From positions 1 to 64,000 of the forward strand of contig NZ_FYAU01000016.1 in the NCBI RefSeq assembly GCF_900185725.1: 64,000 nt of DNA, given 5' to 3'. The stretch's first letter is position 1. Each line of letters begins with the position of its first letter. The notes beneath the pieces are model-generated. The model did not search any database. It was not told the DNA's origin and saw only the letters and a program-made list of their open reading frames with translations. This document shows, piece by piece, positions 27,204 through 36,407 of this stretch. Source of the DNA: Stappia sp. TSB10P1A. Lineage in GTDB: Bacteria; Pseudomonadota; Alphaproteobacteria; Rhizobiales; Stappiaceae. Position numbers and translations under genes: made by a program.

Positions 27204-28910
27204 ATGTTATCACTGAAGTCCTATCGCATCACGCCGAAGATCCTTTCCGTCGTCATCTTGTTGAACATCGCGATGATCGCGGTCGGACTGGTCGGCATCT
27301 CCGCCCTTCGCGTTGTGGCAACCGATGCCGAATACGCCATGCAGGCCGCGAACCGGGCCGTCGCCTCGGCCCGCCTCAACCAGCTCATCCTGAGCATCAA
27401 CCGCGCCGAACTGCTGGTCGCGACCGCGCCGCGCGAAGATCTCATCAAACCCACCAGCGACGCCTATCGGGAAGACGTCGCGCGGCTCGGCGGCTATCTC
27501 GACATGATCCGCTCCTCGGCGGTGCAAGAGGTACAGGCCCTCCTGCGGCAAGCCGAGCCGGCGGTCGCCAGGCTGGTCGCCTCGTCCGAAAAGACGATGG
27601 CGCTCGCCGGCCAGGTGCGCGGCACCGCGACGCCGGACCAGGCCCGGCAACTCGTCGAACTCGCCATGGAGAGCCGGGACAACACCGTTGCCGCGCGGAC
27701 CATCGTCACCGAGCAGACGACGCTGCTGATCAGCCGCGCGACCGCTTTGGAAGCCGAGATCGTGGAGGTCTCGCAGTCCAAGGAGATCCTTCTTTACATC
27801 GTCATGGCCGGCGCGACGATCGTCGGGCTCGGCCTCGGCATCCTGATCGGTCAGACCGGCATCGCCAAGCCGATCCGCATGATCAACGAGACCCTCGCCG
27901 AGCTCGCGCGCGGCAATTACGACGTGAAGATCGTCGGCGAGGACAGGAAGGACGAGGTCGGCGACATCGCCAAGGCCGCCGAAGTGTTCCGCGCCAGCGG
28001 CCTGGAAGCGATCCAGATGCGGGAGGAACAGGAACAGGCCAAGGCGCTGGCCGCCGAGCGGCAGAAGGCGGCGCTCAACCAGATGGCGGACGACTTCGAG
28101 AACGCGGTCGGCGAGATCGTCAACATCGTCTCGTCGGCGGCGACCGAGCTGCAGGCCGCGGCCGGCACGCTGACCGCCTCCGCCGAGGAGACCAGCTCCC
28201 AGTCGGCCTCCGTCGCCGCGGCGGCCGAGCAGGCGGCGATGAACGTGCAGACCGTCGCCTCGGCGGTCGAGGAACTGGCCAGCTCCGCCGGCGAGATCGG
28301 CCGCCAGGCCGACCAGTCACGGGAGGTCGCCAGCCGCGCCGTCAGCGAGGCGACGCGCACCGCCGACCGCATGAGCGAGCTGCGCAGCAATGCCGACCAG
28401 ATCGGCGCCATCATCAGCCTGATCGACGAGATCGCCGAGAAGACCAACCTCTTGGCCCTCAACGCCACCATCGAGGCGGCGCGCGCCGGCGAGGCCGGCC
28501 GCGGCTTTGCCGTCGTCGCCAACGAGGTCAAGGGCCTGGCCGAGCAGACGGCACGGGCCACCGCCGAGATCTCGACGCAGATCAAGTCGATGCAGAACTC
28601 GACGCTGGAGGCCAACGAGGCGATCTCCGGCATCGGCCGCACCATCGAGGACATGAGCAAGATCTCCGCCGCGATCTTCACCGCCGTCGGCGAGCAGGGC
28701 AACACCACCACCGAGGTCGCCCGCAATGTCCAGCAGGCCTCGCAGGGAGCGGGCGAGGTGACGTCGAACATCGTCGGGGTCACCCAGGCGGCGCAGGAGG
28801 CAAGCTCCGCCTCCTCGCAGGTTCTGGCCTCGGCGAGCGAACTCGCCCAGCAGTCGGAACTGCTGCGCGGCCGGGTGGCAGACTTCCTGCGCACCGTACG
28901 CGCCGCCTGA
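27204..28910 (+). CDS. Methyl-accepting chemotaxis protein
   Basis: The 568-aa chemoreceptor has TM1 at about 13-35 ([20 protein letters not shown]), a periplasmic four-helix-type sensor of about 155 residues, TM2 at about 192-214 ([20 protein letters not shown]), HAMP (about 214-270) and a long signalling coiled coil. The hairpin tip [40 protein letters not shown] is intact. It signals through CheA/CheW to the flagellar motor. There is no C-terminal CheR-tethering pentapeptide (it ends [12 protein letters not shown]). It is transcribed alone, followed by a strong terminator. The ligand is unknown. Confidence 0.95.
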   Translation: MLSLKSYRITPKILSVVILLNIAMIAVGLVGISALRVVATDAEYAMQAANRAVASARLNQLILSINRAELLVATAPREDLIKPTSDAYREDVARLGGYLDMIRSSAVQEVQALLRQAEPAVARLVASSEKTMALAGQVRGTATPDQARQLVELAMESRDNTVAARTIVTEQTTLLISRATALEAEIVEVSQSKEILLYIVMAGATIVGLGLGILIGQTGIAKPIRMINETLAELARGNYDVKIVGEDRKDEVGDIAKAAEVFRASGLEAIQMREEQEQAKALAAERQKAALNQMADDFENAVGEIVNIVSSAATELQAAAGTLTASAEETSSQSASVAAAAEQAAMNVQTVASAVEELASSAGEIGRQADQSREVASRAVSEATRTADRMSELRSNADQIGAIISLIDEIAEKTNLLALNATIEAARAGEAGRGFAVVANEVKGLAEQTARATAEISTQIKSMQNSTLEANEAISGIGRTIEDMSKISAAIFTAVGEQGNTTTEVARNVQQASQGAGEVTSNIVGVTQAAQEASSASSQVLASASELAQQSELLRGRVADFLRTVRAA

Positions 28911-28964
28911 CGCGCCGGACCAGCCCAACCTCCATTGCCGCGGGCGGCCCCAACTGCGACAAAG

Positions 28965-28989
28965 ACGGGCCGCCCTCGGGCGGCCCGTT
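28965..28989 (+). terminator. Terminator hairpin after the chemoreceptor gene
   Basis: ACGGGCCGCCC and GGGCGGCCCGT form an 11-bp perfect inverted repeat with a minimal loop, followed by TTCC. It separates the chemoreceptor from the riboswitch-metZ unit. Confidence 0.8.
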
Positions 28990-29045
28990 CCGCGTAAGGA
29001 GCGTTGACGCGGCCTGCCGCGTGGACTATCAGGATCGACGAATTC

Positions 29046-29100
29046 CGTGGTGATTTGAGCCGGCCGGCTTGCAGCCACGTTAAACAAGTCGCTAAACAGG
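29046..29100 (+). promoter_or_regulatory. SAM-II riboswitch aptamer upstream of metZ
   Basis: The segment matches the SAM-II (metA-motif) consensus closely. CGTGGTGATTTGAGCCG is followed by GGCTTGCAGCCACGTTAAAC and AAGTCGCTAAACAGG. The P1 stem is CGTGG (29046-29050) with CCACG (29085-29089), and the conserved TGATTTG, GCTTGCAGCC, TTAAA and GCTAAA blocks are in order, allowing the H-type pseudoknot. SAM-II elements control methionine genes in Alphaproteobacteria. It precedes a terminator and metZ. Confidence 0.93.
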
Positions 29101-29113
29101 CCGGGTTGCAAAG

Positions 29114-29142
29114 ACCCCGGCCCATTCACGGCCGGGGTTTTT
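29114..29142 (+). terminator. Riboswitch expression-platform terminator
   Basis: ACCCCGGCC (29114-29122) and GGCCGGGGT (29130-29138) form a perfect 9-bp stem followed by five T (29138-29142). The stretch GGCCGGG at 29099-29105, at the aptamer's 3' edge, can pair with CCCGGCC (29116-29122) instead, a mutually exclusive antiterminator. This supports SAM-dependent transcription termination. Confidence 0.85.
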
Positions 29143-29158
29143 GCATTTGGAGAACGGC

Positions 29159-30355
29159 ATGACGACGAACAGGCACGGCTGGCACCCCGAGACGACCCTG
29201 GTGCATAGCGGAACGACACGCTCCCCCTATGGCGAGACGTCCGAGGCGATGTACCTGACCCAGGGCTTCGTCTACGCCACGGCCGAGGCGGCCGAGGCGC
29301 GGTTCAACGGTGACGATCCCGGCTTCGTCTATTCGCGCTATGCCAACCCGACCGTGGCGATGTTCGAGAACCGCATCGCCGCGCTGGAGGGCGCGGAAGC
29401 GGCGCGCGCCACGGCGAGCGGCATGGCCGCCGTCAACCTGGCGCTGATGGCCTGCTGCAAGGCCGGCGACCATGTGGTCGCGGCCAAGGCGCTGTTCGGC
29501 TCCTGCCGCTATATCGTCGAGACCCTGCTGCCGCGCTTCGGCGTGTCGGCGACGCTGGTCGACGGCACCGACCTCGACGCCTGGCGCGCGGCCATCCGCC
29601 CGCAGACGGTCGCCTGCTTCCTGGAAAGCCCGACCAATCCGACGCTGGAGGTGATCGACATCGCCGCCGTCGCCGAGATGGCCCATGCGGTCGGCGCCAA
29701 GCTGATCGTCGACAATGTCTTCGCCACACCGATCTGGCAATCGCCGCTGGCGCTCGGCGCCGACATCGTCGTCTATTCGGCCACCAAGCATATCGACGGC
29801 CAGGGCCGGTGCCTCGGCGGCGTGGTGCTGGGCTCCGAGGAGTGGATCGCCGACGAGGTGATGCCCTTCATGAAGCATACCGGCCCGTCGATGAGCCCGT
29901 TCAACGCCTGGGTGATGCTGAAGGGGCTGGAGACGCTGGCCCTGCGCGTCGAGCGCCAGACCCGCACCGCCTCGCGGCTCGCCGACCTGCTGGCGACGCA
30001 TCCGGCGGTGGCGCGGCTGATCTATCCCGGCCGCGCCGACCACCCGCAGGCCGAGGTGGTGCGCCGCCAGATGAAGGCCGGCTCGACCATGCTGGCGATC
30101 GAGCTGAAGGGCGGCAAGGCCGCCGCCTTCCGCGCCTCCAACGCGCTCAGGATCGTCAAGATGTCCAACAATCTCGGCGATGCCCGGAGCCTCATCACCC
30201 ATCCGGCGACGACGACGCACCAGTCGGTCGCGGAGGAGGCGCGCCTTGAACTGGGCATCACCGAGGGGCTGCTGCGCCTCTCCGTCGGCCTGGAGCACGA
30301 GGACGATCTCGCCGCCGACCTCGTCACCGCGCTGGATGTGGCCCAGAACGCCTGA
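29159..30355 (+). CDS. metZ: O-succinylhomoserine sulfhydrylase (MetZ-like, PLP-dependent)
   Basis: The 398-aa Cys/Met-metabolism PLP enzyme makes homocysteine directly from activated homoserine and sulfide. The PLP-binding Lys210 lies in YSATKHIDGQGR; SRYANPTVAMFENRIAALEG, ATASGMAAVNLALMACCKAG and ESPTNPTLEVIDI are the family motifs. ATG 29159 follows TGGAG (29148-29152). The SAM-II riboswitch upstream supports the methionine role over cystathionine lyase. apaG lies about 840 bp downstream, the usual Rhizobiales neighbourhood. It is convergent with the phosphatidyltransferase gene, 7 bp apart. Confidence 0.93.
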   Translation: MTTNRHGWHPETTLVHSGTTRSPYGETSEAMYLTQGFVYATAEAAEARFNGDDPGFVYSRYANPTVAMFENRIAALEGAEAARATASGMAAVNLALMACCKAGDHVVAAKALFGSCRYIVETLLPRFGVSATLVDGTDLDAWRAAIRPQTVACFLESPTNPTLEVIDIAAVAEMAHAVGAKLIVDNVFATPIWQSPLALGADIVVYSATKHIDGQGRCLGGVVLGSEEWIADEVMPFMKHTGPSMSPFNAWVMLKGLETLALRVERQTRTASRLADLLATHPAVARLIYPGRADHPQAEVVRRQMKAGSTMLAIELKGGKAAAFRASNALRIVKMSNNLGDARSLITHPATTTHQSVAEEARLELGITEGLLRLSVGLEHEDDLAADLVTALDVAQNA

Positions 30356-30362
30356 CGGACGT

Positions 30363-30965
30363 TTAAAGCAGCCGCGATACCATGACGAGACGCGCGGTCG
30401 CCGAGACCGCGCAGACCGCTGCGAAACCCCAGGCGATCGGCGCGAAGGCGGCCGGAAACAGGCAGAAGGCGAGGAAGACGGCGATCGTCTCCGCGCCTTC
30501 CGCGAGCCCGCCGAGATAGTAGAGCGACTTCGCCCCTTGCGCGCTGGTCGCCAGCCCCCGCTTTTCCGCCATGATCGCGAAGCCGAGAAAACTCGCCCCG
30601 TTCATGTAGAAACTGAGCAGCAGCGCGCAGGCGGCGAGCGCGTTGGCGGCGGGGTCTGCCAGCGCGAAGGCGAAGGGGATCGCCCCGTAGAAGAAGAAAT
30701 CCAGCACGATGTCGAGATAACCGCCGCGATCCGTGCGGGCACTGGCGCGGGCGACCGCGCCGTCGAGCCCGTCCGCCAGCCGGTTGGCGAGGATCAGCAG
30801 CGCGGCGAGCAGCGGGGCGCCCGCCCAGATCGCCAGCGCCGCGCCCATGCCGCAGGCAAAGCCGGCGAGCGTTACCGCGTCGGCCTCGACCCCGGCGGCG
30901 GCGAGGCGCCGGCCGGCGGCGTTGAGCGGCGGGTCGATCAGCGGCCGCAGGCGGGCGTCGAACAT
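30363..30965 (-). CDS. CDP-alcohol phosphatidyltransferase family protein
   Basis: The 200-aa integral membrane enzyme has about 6 hydrophobic segments. The catalytic motif reads DGLDGAVARASARTDRGGYL then DIVLD, that is D-x2-DG-x2-AR-x7-G-x3-D-x3-D, one residue shorter between AR and G than the common x8 form but with all Asp present. Family members transfer a phosphatidyl group from CDP-diacylglycerol to an alcohol. The acceptor is unknown, and this TDRGGYLDIVLDF subgroup is an uncharacterised branch. It starts at ATG 30965. It is convergent with metZ and divergent from apaG. Confidence 0.85.
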   Translation of the reverse strand: MFDARLRPLIDPPLNAAGRRLAAAGVEADAVTLAGFACGMGAALAIWAGAPLLAALLILANRLADGLDGAVARASARTDRGGYLDIVLDFFFYGAIPFAFALADPAANALAACALLLSFYMNGASFLGFAIMAEKRGLATSAQGAKSLYYLGGLAEGAETIAVFLAFCLFPAAFAPIAWGFAAVCAVSATARLVMVSRLL

Positions 30966-31190
30966 GGAACGGATCCTTCGGCGGGCGGGAGAGCCTTGAT
31001 CCAAGGCAATGCCGTGGACGGGCACCGCGCGCAAGCGGCACGGCGGTAAATTCGGCGTCACGGATCGGCGATCCAGCCTCTCGCAAAGGGCTGGAAATAC
31101 GGGCGAACCGGATTAGATTGCGAAAAGCATCGGCAGGAGCCGGCATGCTGCCGGACGCGCCGCAACGAGAGACACGGCGGAAGGACAGGC

Positions 31191-31583
31191 ATGTACCGGG
31201 CGGTGACGCGCGATATCCAGGTGACGGTCGAGCCGCACTACCTTGTCGAGGAGTCCAGCCCCGACGAAGGCCGCTTCGTCTGGGCCTATTCGGTCGACAT
31301 CGTCAATCTCGGCCTCGACACGGTGCGCCTGCGCGCCCGCCACTGGCGCATCGTCGACGCGCTCGGCCGGCTGGAGGAGGTGCGCGGTCTCGGCGTCGTC
31401 GGCGAGCAGCCGGTGCTCGCCCCTGGCGAACGCTTCGAATACACCTCCGGCTGCCCCTTGCGCACCAGTTCCGGCACGATGGAGGGCAGCTACCAGATGG
31501 AGACCGTCGACGGCGAGCGCTTCGACGTCGCCATCCCGGCATTCTCGCTCGACATCCCGGGCGCCGCGCGCACCGTCAACTGA
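31191..31583 (+). CDS. apaG: ApaG protein (Co2+/Mg2+ efflux-associated, FN3-like)
   Basis: The 130-aa ApaG protein shows the full family pattern: VTVEPHYLVEESSPDEGRFV, WAYSVDIVNLGLDTVRLRAR, HWRIVDALGRLEEVRGLGVV, GEQPVLAPGERFEYTSGCPL and MEGSYQMETVDGE. The fold is a fibronectin-III-like beta sandwich; the biochemical role is unsettled (linked to Co2+ resistance and Mg2+ efflux). It starts at ATG 31191 with GGACAG upstream. In Rhizobiales apaG commonly sits by metZ, as here, though a phosphatidyltransferase gene on the other strand intervenes. Confidence 0.93.
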   Translation: MYRAVTRDIQVTVEPHYLVEESSPDEGRFVWAYSVDIVNLGLDTVRLRARHWRIVDALGRLEEVRGLGVVGEQPVLAPGERFEYTSGCPLRTSSGTMEGSYQMETVDGERFDVAIPAFSLDIPGAARTVN

Positions 31584-31885
31584 GATCGCCCCGATCCGTG
31601 CCACCGATGCGGCGCCGTCGCTCGCGCTGGCTGTTTACTTTCCCCCCTCGCAATTCAGGCCGCAGAGATCGGGGGCCAATCCCTGGCGACGACGGACGCT
31701 TTCCTTGGGGGCTGGCAAAACCTGCAAGCCGTAAACGTGACCCTTGGAAAAAATCGCTAGGGAAGTTTGGGCGAACATGCGAATCATAATCTATATGTTA
31801 AATTGAAATTACAGTTCTGTTGGGAAGTTTGGTCGGAGGATCGGGGAATCGGGCGGAACGAGTGGCTCGGTAGAGGGGAACCCGC
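31584..31885 (+). promoter_or_regulatory. Promoter region of the PAS-GGDEF-EAL gene
   Basis: This 302-bp gap has an AT-rich core at about 31775-31825 (AATCATAATCTATATGTTAA, AATTGAAATTACAG). GGGAAGTTTGGGCG (31760) and GGGAAGTTTGGTCG (31820) form a direct repeat with about 60-bp spacing that could bind a regulator. No coding sequence is seen. Confidence 0.45.
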
Positions 31886-33991
31886 ATGCGCAAGACGGTG
31901 AAACAGGCCGGCACGGTGGCGCTGCACCCGTTGCAGGCGCGTCAGCTCGCCTTCGAGACGTGTTTCAATACCTCGCCGATCCGCATCCTGTTCTGCGACC
32001 GCGACATGATCGTCCGCGACGTCAATGCCGCCTTCCTCGAAACGGAGGGCTTCACCCGCGGCGAGGTGGTGGGCAAGACCCTGATCGAACTGGTCGGGCC
32101 GGCCGTGTTCGAGCGCGACCGGCCGCAGATCGAGGCGGCGCTGGCCGGCGAGGCACAGTCGGTGGTCAGTTGGGGCCTGCGTCGCGCCACCCGCGGCCGG
32201 CTGCTGCGCATCCACCACGAGCCGGTTCGCGACGCGGCCGGCGCGGTGATCGGCTTCCTCTCGATGCTGGAGGACACCACCGACCTGCACCAGTTGCGCC
32301 AGCGCGTGTCGATGCAGGACGAGGTGATCAACCAGACCTCCGATGCGCTCGCCGTGGTCGATGCCGACTACCGCTATCTGTGGGCCAACCCGTCCTACGC
32401 CCGGCTGTGGAACCGCCTGACCGAGGAGGTCGTCGGCCGGACGGTGGCCGAGGTGATCGGCCACGAGGCCTTTCACGAGCGGGTCCTGCCGCATCTCATA
32501 GGCTGTTTCGAGGGACGGGTCGCGCGATACACGTTCACGTGCGAGCGCGAGGGCAAAGCGGAGACGCATGTCTCGGTGCGGCTGGAGCCGCTGCGGGGCG
32601 AGAATTGCGAGATCGTCGGCGTGGTCGTCAACGCCCGCGACGTCACCGAGGAGGCGCAGTTGAACCAGCGCCTGCGCCGGCAGGCCTTGCGGGACACGCT
32701 GACGGACCTTGCCAACCGGCATGCGCTCGAGCTTGAGATCGGCAGCCGCATCGAGGCCTGCGGCGCCTGCAACGCTCTGTGCCAGGGCTGCAACACTGCC
32801 CTGCTGCTGGTCGATCTCGACGATTTCAAGGTCGTCAACGATCTTGCCGGCCATGCGGCGGGCGATGCGCTGCTCAAGCAGATCGCGAGCCTGCTGCGCA
32901 GCATGGATCCGGATGCTTTCGTCGCTCGCCTGGGCGGCGACGAGTTCGCCGTCGTGACCGGCATGGTGACCGAGACCGACGCCACCCGTCTCGGGGAACG
33001 GATCGTCCACTCGATCGAGGCGCTCGGCTTCGTGTGGCAGGGCGAGTGTTTTTCCGTCGGTGCCAGCGTCGGCGTCGCCCTGCTCGACCAGCAGGCCTTC
33101 GCCGCCTCGGCGCCCTCGGTGCAGGACGTCATCAACTGGGCCGACCGGGCCTGTTTCGTCGCCAAGGAAAAGGGCGGCGCGCGCGTGTCGGTGTTCCATC
33201 CCGACGACGACGAGATGAAGGCCCGCTTCCGGGAAATCGGCAATCTGCAACTGGTGCAGGCCGCGCTGCAGAGCGGGCGCTTCGAACTGTTCCTGATGCC
33301 GGTGGCGCCGATCGACGGCACCAGCGCGCCCTGGCACGAGGTGCTGCTGCGGGTGCTGAGCGAGGATGGCCGGCCGCTGCCGCCGGCCGTCTTTATCGCC
33401 GCCGCCGAGCGCCACGGGCTGATGAGCCGGGTCGACCGCTGGGTGGTGGAGACCGTGCTGAAGCGGCTGGCGGGCCTGCCCGACGACGTTCACCTGTCGA
33501 TCAACCTGTCGGGCCAGTCGGTCGGCGATCCGATCTTCCGCGACTTCCTGCTGGCGGCGCTGGACGCGGCGGCGATCGCGCCGGGCCGGCTCGCCTTCGA
33601 GATCACCGAGACCTCCGCCGTGCGGTCGATGGAGACCGCGCTGGAGCTGATCGCCGGGCTGAAGGCACGCGGCCTCGAGGTGGTGCTCGACGATTTCGGC
33701 TCCGGCCTGTCGTCGTTCGGCTATCTGCGCCGCTTCGATGTCGACATGCTGAAGATCGACGGCAACATCATCGGCAATATCGGCCATGACGTGGTGCAGC
33801 AGACCATCGTCGCCGGCATCGTCGCGGTGGCCGAGGCGATGCATGTGAAGGTGGTCGCCGAATATGTCGAGGATCTCGAGACCCTGGAGATCCTGAGGGA
33901 CCTCGGCGTCAGCCTGGTGCAGGGATACTATATCGGCAAGCCGGTGCCCTGGTCGCAGGTTTATGGCGACCGCGACCTGCTGCCCGCCTGA
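31886..33991 (+). CDS. PAS-PAS-GGDEF-EAL protein with an inserted CxxCx3CxxC cluster
   Basis: The 701-aa cyclic-di-GMP enzyme has PAS at about 18-135 (FNTSPIRILFCDRDMIVRDV), a second PAS at about 145-265 (SDALAVVDADYRYLWANPSY), GGDEF at about 270-440 and EAL at about 450-690. GGDEF (350-354) is intact, so diguanylate cyclase activity is likely. In the EAL domain the signature is EVL (Glu485) rather than EAL, but the other catalytic residues are present (SINLSGQ, EITETS, LDDFGSG, LKIDG, VAEYVE, VQGYYIG). Within GGDEF, Cys292-295-299-302 (CGACNALCQGC) form an unusual cluster suited to Zn or Fe-S binding. There are no membrane segments, so it is a soluble sensor. It starts at ATG 31886. Confidence 0.92.
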   Translation: MRKTVKQAGTVALHPLQARQLAFETCFNTSPIRILFCDRDMIVRDVNAAFLETEGFTRGEVVGKTLIELVGPAVFERDRPQIEAALAGEAQSVVSWGLRRATRGRLLRIHHEPVRDAAGAVIGFLSMLEDTTDLHQLRQRVSMQDEVINQTSDALAVVDADYRYLWANPSYARLWNRLTEEVVGRTVAEVIGHEAFHERVLPHLIGCFEGRVARYTFTCEREGKAETHVSVRLEPLRGENCEIVGVVVNARDVTEEAQLNQRLRRQALRDTLTDLANRHALELEIGSRIEACGACNALCQGCNTALLLVDLDDFKVVNDLAGHAAGDALLKQIASLLRSMDPDAFVARLGGDEFAVVTGMVTETDATRLGERIVHSIEALGFVWQGECFSVGASVGVALLDQQAFAASAPSVQDVINWADRACFVAKEKGGARVSVFHPDDDEMKARFREIGNLQLVQAALQSGRFELFLMPVAPIDGTSAPWHEVLLRVLSEDGRPLPPAVFIAAAERHGLMSRVDRWVVETVLKRLAGLPDDVHLSINLSGQSVGDPIFRDFLLAALDAAAIAPGRLAFEITETSAVRSMETALELIAGLKARGLEVVLDDFGSGLSSFGYLRRFDVDMLKIDGNIIGNIGHDVVQQTIVAGIVAVAEAMHVKVVAEYVEDLETLEILRDLGVSLVQGYYIGKPVPWSQVYGDRDLLPA

Positions 33992-34006
33992 CCTGCTGCC
34001 CGCCTG
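33975..34006. repeat. Perfect 16-bp tandem duplication spanning the stop codon
   Basis: ACCTGCTGCCCGCCTG occurs twice back to back (33975-33990 and 33991-34006). The first copy includes the last codons (LLPA) of the GGDEF-EAL gene and leads into its stop; the second lies outside the gene. It is a recent small duplication that leaves the protein unchanged. Confidence 0.9.
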
Positions 34007-34011
34007 ACCCT

Positions 34012-34036
34012 GCGGCCGGAGCGCCTCCCCGGCCGC
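34012..34036. terminator. Possible bidirectional terminator hairpin
   Basis: GCGGCCGG and CCGGCCGC form a perfect 8-bp stem with a 9-nt loop in the 66-bp gap between two convergent genes. No T-tract is present, so termination is only suggested by position. Confidence 0.45.
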
Positions 34037-34057
34037 CGCCCTCCCGCGCTGGCCGTC

Positions 34058-34471
34058 TCAGGCGGTGCGGAAGCGGGCCTGGGCGCCGCGCTCGATCGCC
34101 GCAACCGTCAGCTTGTCGAGGCCGAGCGCGTCGCGCAGCAACTGCAGCACCCGCAGTTCCTCCTGCGCCACCGACACGTCGGCGACGGCGATCTCCACGC
34201 CCAGCGCATAGGCGGTGTCGCGGTAGCTCGCCGGCACGCTCGCGGCGATCACCGCGAAGGTGTCGGCCATGCCGTTCTCGGCCTGCAGCCGCTCGCCGCA
34301 ATCCTGCGCCACGGCGACGATGCGCTCCTGATCGAAGCTGGCGAAGACCGGCAGCGTCTTGATGAGCTCGCCGATCGAGTGCAGTTCCTTGTCGGTCATG
34401 CTGCTGTCGGAGGCCGACACCATCACCATCACATAGATCAGGGCTTCCTGGAGGCTGACACGTTCGCTCAT
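34058..34471 (-). CDS. TerB-family (tellurite-resistance-like) protein
   Basis: The 137-aa all-helical TerB/DjlA-type protein has MSERVSLQEALIYVMVMVSA, SDSSMTDKELHSIGELIKTL, GVEIAVADVSVAQEELRVLQ and LLRDALGLD. The acidic residues of the two DxxxxxxE half-sites (SDSSMTDKE, ADVSVAQEE) match the metal-binding face of TerB. There is no ter operon nearby, so a tellurite role is not implied; single TerB proteins are common in Rhizobiales and poorly understood. It starts at ATG 34471. It is divergent from lysyl-tRNA synthetase by 225 bp. Confidence 0.88.
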   Translation of the reverse strand: MSERVSLQEALIYVMVMVSASDSSMTDKELHSIGELIKTLPVFASFDQERIVAVAQDCGERLQAENGMADTFAVIAASVPASYRDTAYALGVEIAVADVSVAQEELRVLQLLRDALGLDKLTVAAIERGAQARFRTA

Positions 34472-34696
34472 CGGATCTGCGGACCTTTCTTGACCTTGCC
34501 GTTGGCGGTTGCCGTTTCCCCTAATGCCCTGACCGGGCGAGCGCAAGCAGCGCTTGCGCCGGCTTTGGTGGCTGCGGCGATTTTTTGCAATGCGAAGGTT
34601 CCGTTCCGTCCGGAAACGCACTAGTCTCGCGCGCCGCCAGACCGGTATGCCAGACCGGCATCCCTTGCCATTCCACACAAAGACAACGGTCCGCAC

Positions 34697-36364
34697 ATGA
34701 CCACAGCTTCGCTGCCCGAACTCGATCTGTCCCCCGCCGTCGTCGAGGCCGCCCGGACCTCGAAGGCTTGGCCGTTCGAGGAGGCGCGCAAGCTGCTGAA
34801 ACGCGTGGAAAAGGCGAAGATCGACCGCCCGGTGCTGTTCGAGACCGGCTACGGCCCCTCGGGCCTGCCGCATATCGGCACCTTCGGCGAGGTCGCCCGC
34901 ACCACCATGGTGCGTACCGCCTTCCGCCTGCTGAGCGAGGACCGCATCCCGACCCGGCTGCTGTGCTTCTCCGACGACATGGACGGCATGCGCAAGATCC
35001 CGGAAAACGTGCCGGATCGCGCCGCGCTGGAGCCCTATCTGCACATGCCGCTGACCGCGGTGCCGAACCCGTTCGGCGGCGATTACGACAGTTTCGGCGC
35101 CCATAACAACGCCATGCTGCGCCGCTTCCTCGACCATTTCGGCTTCAACTACGAGTTCGCCAGCGCCACCGACTACTACAAGTCCGGCCGCTTCGACGCG
35201 ATCCTCATCAAGGCCGCCGAGAAGTACCAGGAGATCATGGACGTGATGCTGCCGACGCTCGGCGAGGAGCGGCAGGCGACCTATTCGCCCTTCCTGCCGA
35301 TCTCGCCGCTCTCGGGCCGCGTGCTCTACGTGCCGATGAAGGCGGTCGACGCCAGGGCCGGCACCATCACCTTCGAGGACGAGGACGGCACCGACGTGAC
35401 GCTCCCCGTCACCGGCGGCAATGTCAAGCTGCAGTGGAAGCCGGATTTCGGCGCCCGCTGGGCGGCGCTCGACGTCGATTTCGAGATGTTCGGCAAGGAC
35501 CACCTGACCAACCAGCCGATCTACGACCGGATCTGCGAGGTGCTGGGCGGCACCCCGCCGGAGCATTTCGTCTATGAACTGTTCCTCGACGAGGTGGGGC
35601 AGAAGATCTCCAAGTCGAAGGGCAACGGCCTGACCATCGACGAGTGGCTGACCTATGCCTCGCCGGAGAGCCTGGCGCTCTACATGTTCACCAAGCCGAA
35701 GACCGCCAAGAAGCTCTATTTCGACATCATCCCCAAGGCGGTCGACGAGTATTTCGCCTTCGCCGAGAAATATCCGTCGATGCCGGTGGAGCAGCAGCTC
35801 GCCAATCCGGCCTGGCATATCCATTCCGGCCATCCGCCGAAGGTGGACGTGCCGATCTCCTTCACCATGCTGCTCAACCTCGTCTCCGCCTCCAACGCGC
35901 AGACCAAGGACGTGCTGTGGGCGCTGATCCTGCGCCACGTGCCGGGGGTGACGCCGCAAAGCCACCCGAAGCTCGACGAACTCGTCGGCTACGCGATCCG
36001 CTATTTCGAGGATTTCGTGAAGCCGGCCAAGGTGTTCCATGCGCCGGACGAGGTCGAGCTGGCGGCCCTCAAGGCGCTGGACGACAAGCTCGCCAGCCTG
36101 CCCGAGGATGCGGACGGATCGGCGATCCAGGACGCAGTGCTGGATGTCGCCCGCGCCATCGAACGCTACCAGGACCCGGGCAAGAAGAGCCCGGACGGCG
36201 GGCCGGGCGTCTCGGTCGCCTGGTTCTCGGCGCTGTACAAGCTGCTGCTCGGCCAGGAGAAGGGCCCGCGCTTCGGGTCTTTCGTCGCGCTCTACGGCAT
36301 CCCCGAGACCCGGGAGCTGATCGCCAAGGCGATCTCCGGCGAGCTCGTCTCGTCCGGCGACTGA
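34697..36364 (+). CDS. lysK: Lysine--tRNA ligase, class I
   Basis: The 555-aa class I lysyl-tRNA synthetase is the archaeal-type enzyme that replaces class II LysS in many Alphaproteobacteria. The HIGH-equivalent is [10 protein letters not shown] (His59), and the KMSKS-equivalent is KISKSKGN (303-310). The alpha-helix-cage anticodon domain follows to the C-terminus. It charges tRNA-Lys in the cytoplasm. It starts at ATG 34697, the first ATG after a GC-poor leader. It is monocistronic, convergent with the glycosyltransferase gene. Confidence 0.96.
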   Translation: MTTASLPELDLSPAVVEAARTSKAWPFEEARKLLKRVEKAKIDRPVLFETGYGPSGLPHIGTFGEVARTTMVRTAFRLLSEDRIPTRLLCFSDDMDGMRKIPENVPDRAALEPYLHMPLTAVPNPFGGDYDSFGAHNNAMLRRFLDHFGFNYEFASATDYYKSGRFDAILIKAAEKYQEIMDVMLPTLGEERQATYSPFLPISPLSGRVLYVPMKAVDARAGTITFEDEDGTDVTLPVTGGNVKLQWKPDFGARWAALDVDFEMFGKDHLTNQPIYDRICEVLGGTPPEHFVYELFLDEVGQKISKSKGNGLTIDEWLTYASPESLALYMFTKPKTAKKLYFDIIPKAVDEYFAFAEKYPSMPVEQQLANPAWHIHSGHPPKVDVPISFTMLLNLVSASNAQTKDVLWALILRHVPGVTPQSHPKLDELVGYAIRYFEDFVKPAKVFHAPDEVELAALKALDDKLASLPEDADGSAIQDAVLDVARAIERYQDPGKKSPDGGPGVSVAWFSALYKLLLGQEKGPRFGSFVALYGIPETRELIAKAISGELVSSGD

Positions 36365-36407
36365 GGGGACTGAAACTGACGGTGCTGAAACGGCCTGTCG
36401 GCCCGGC

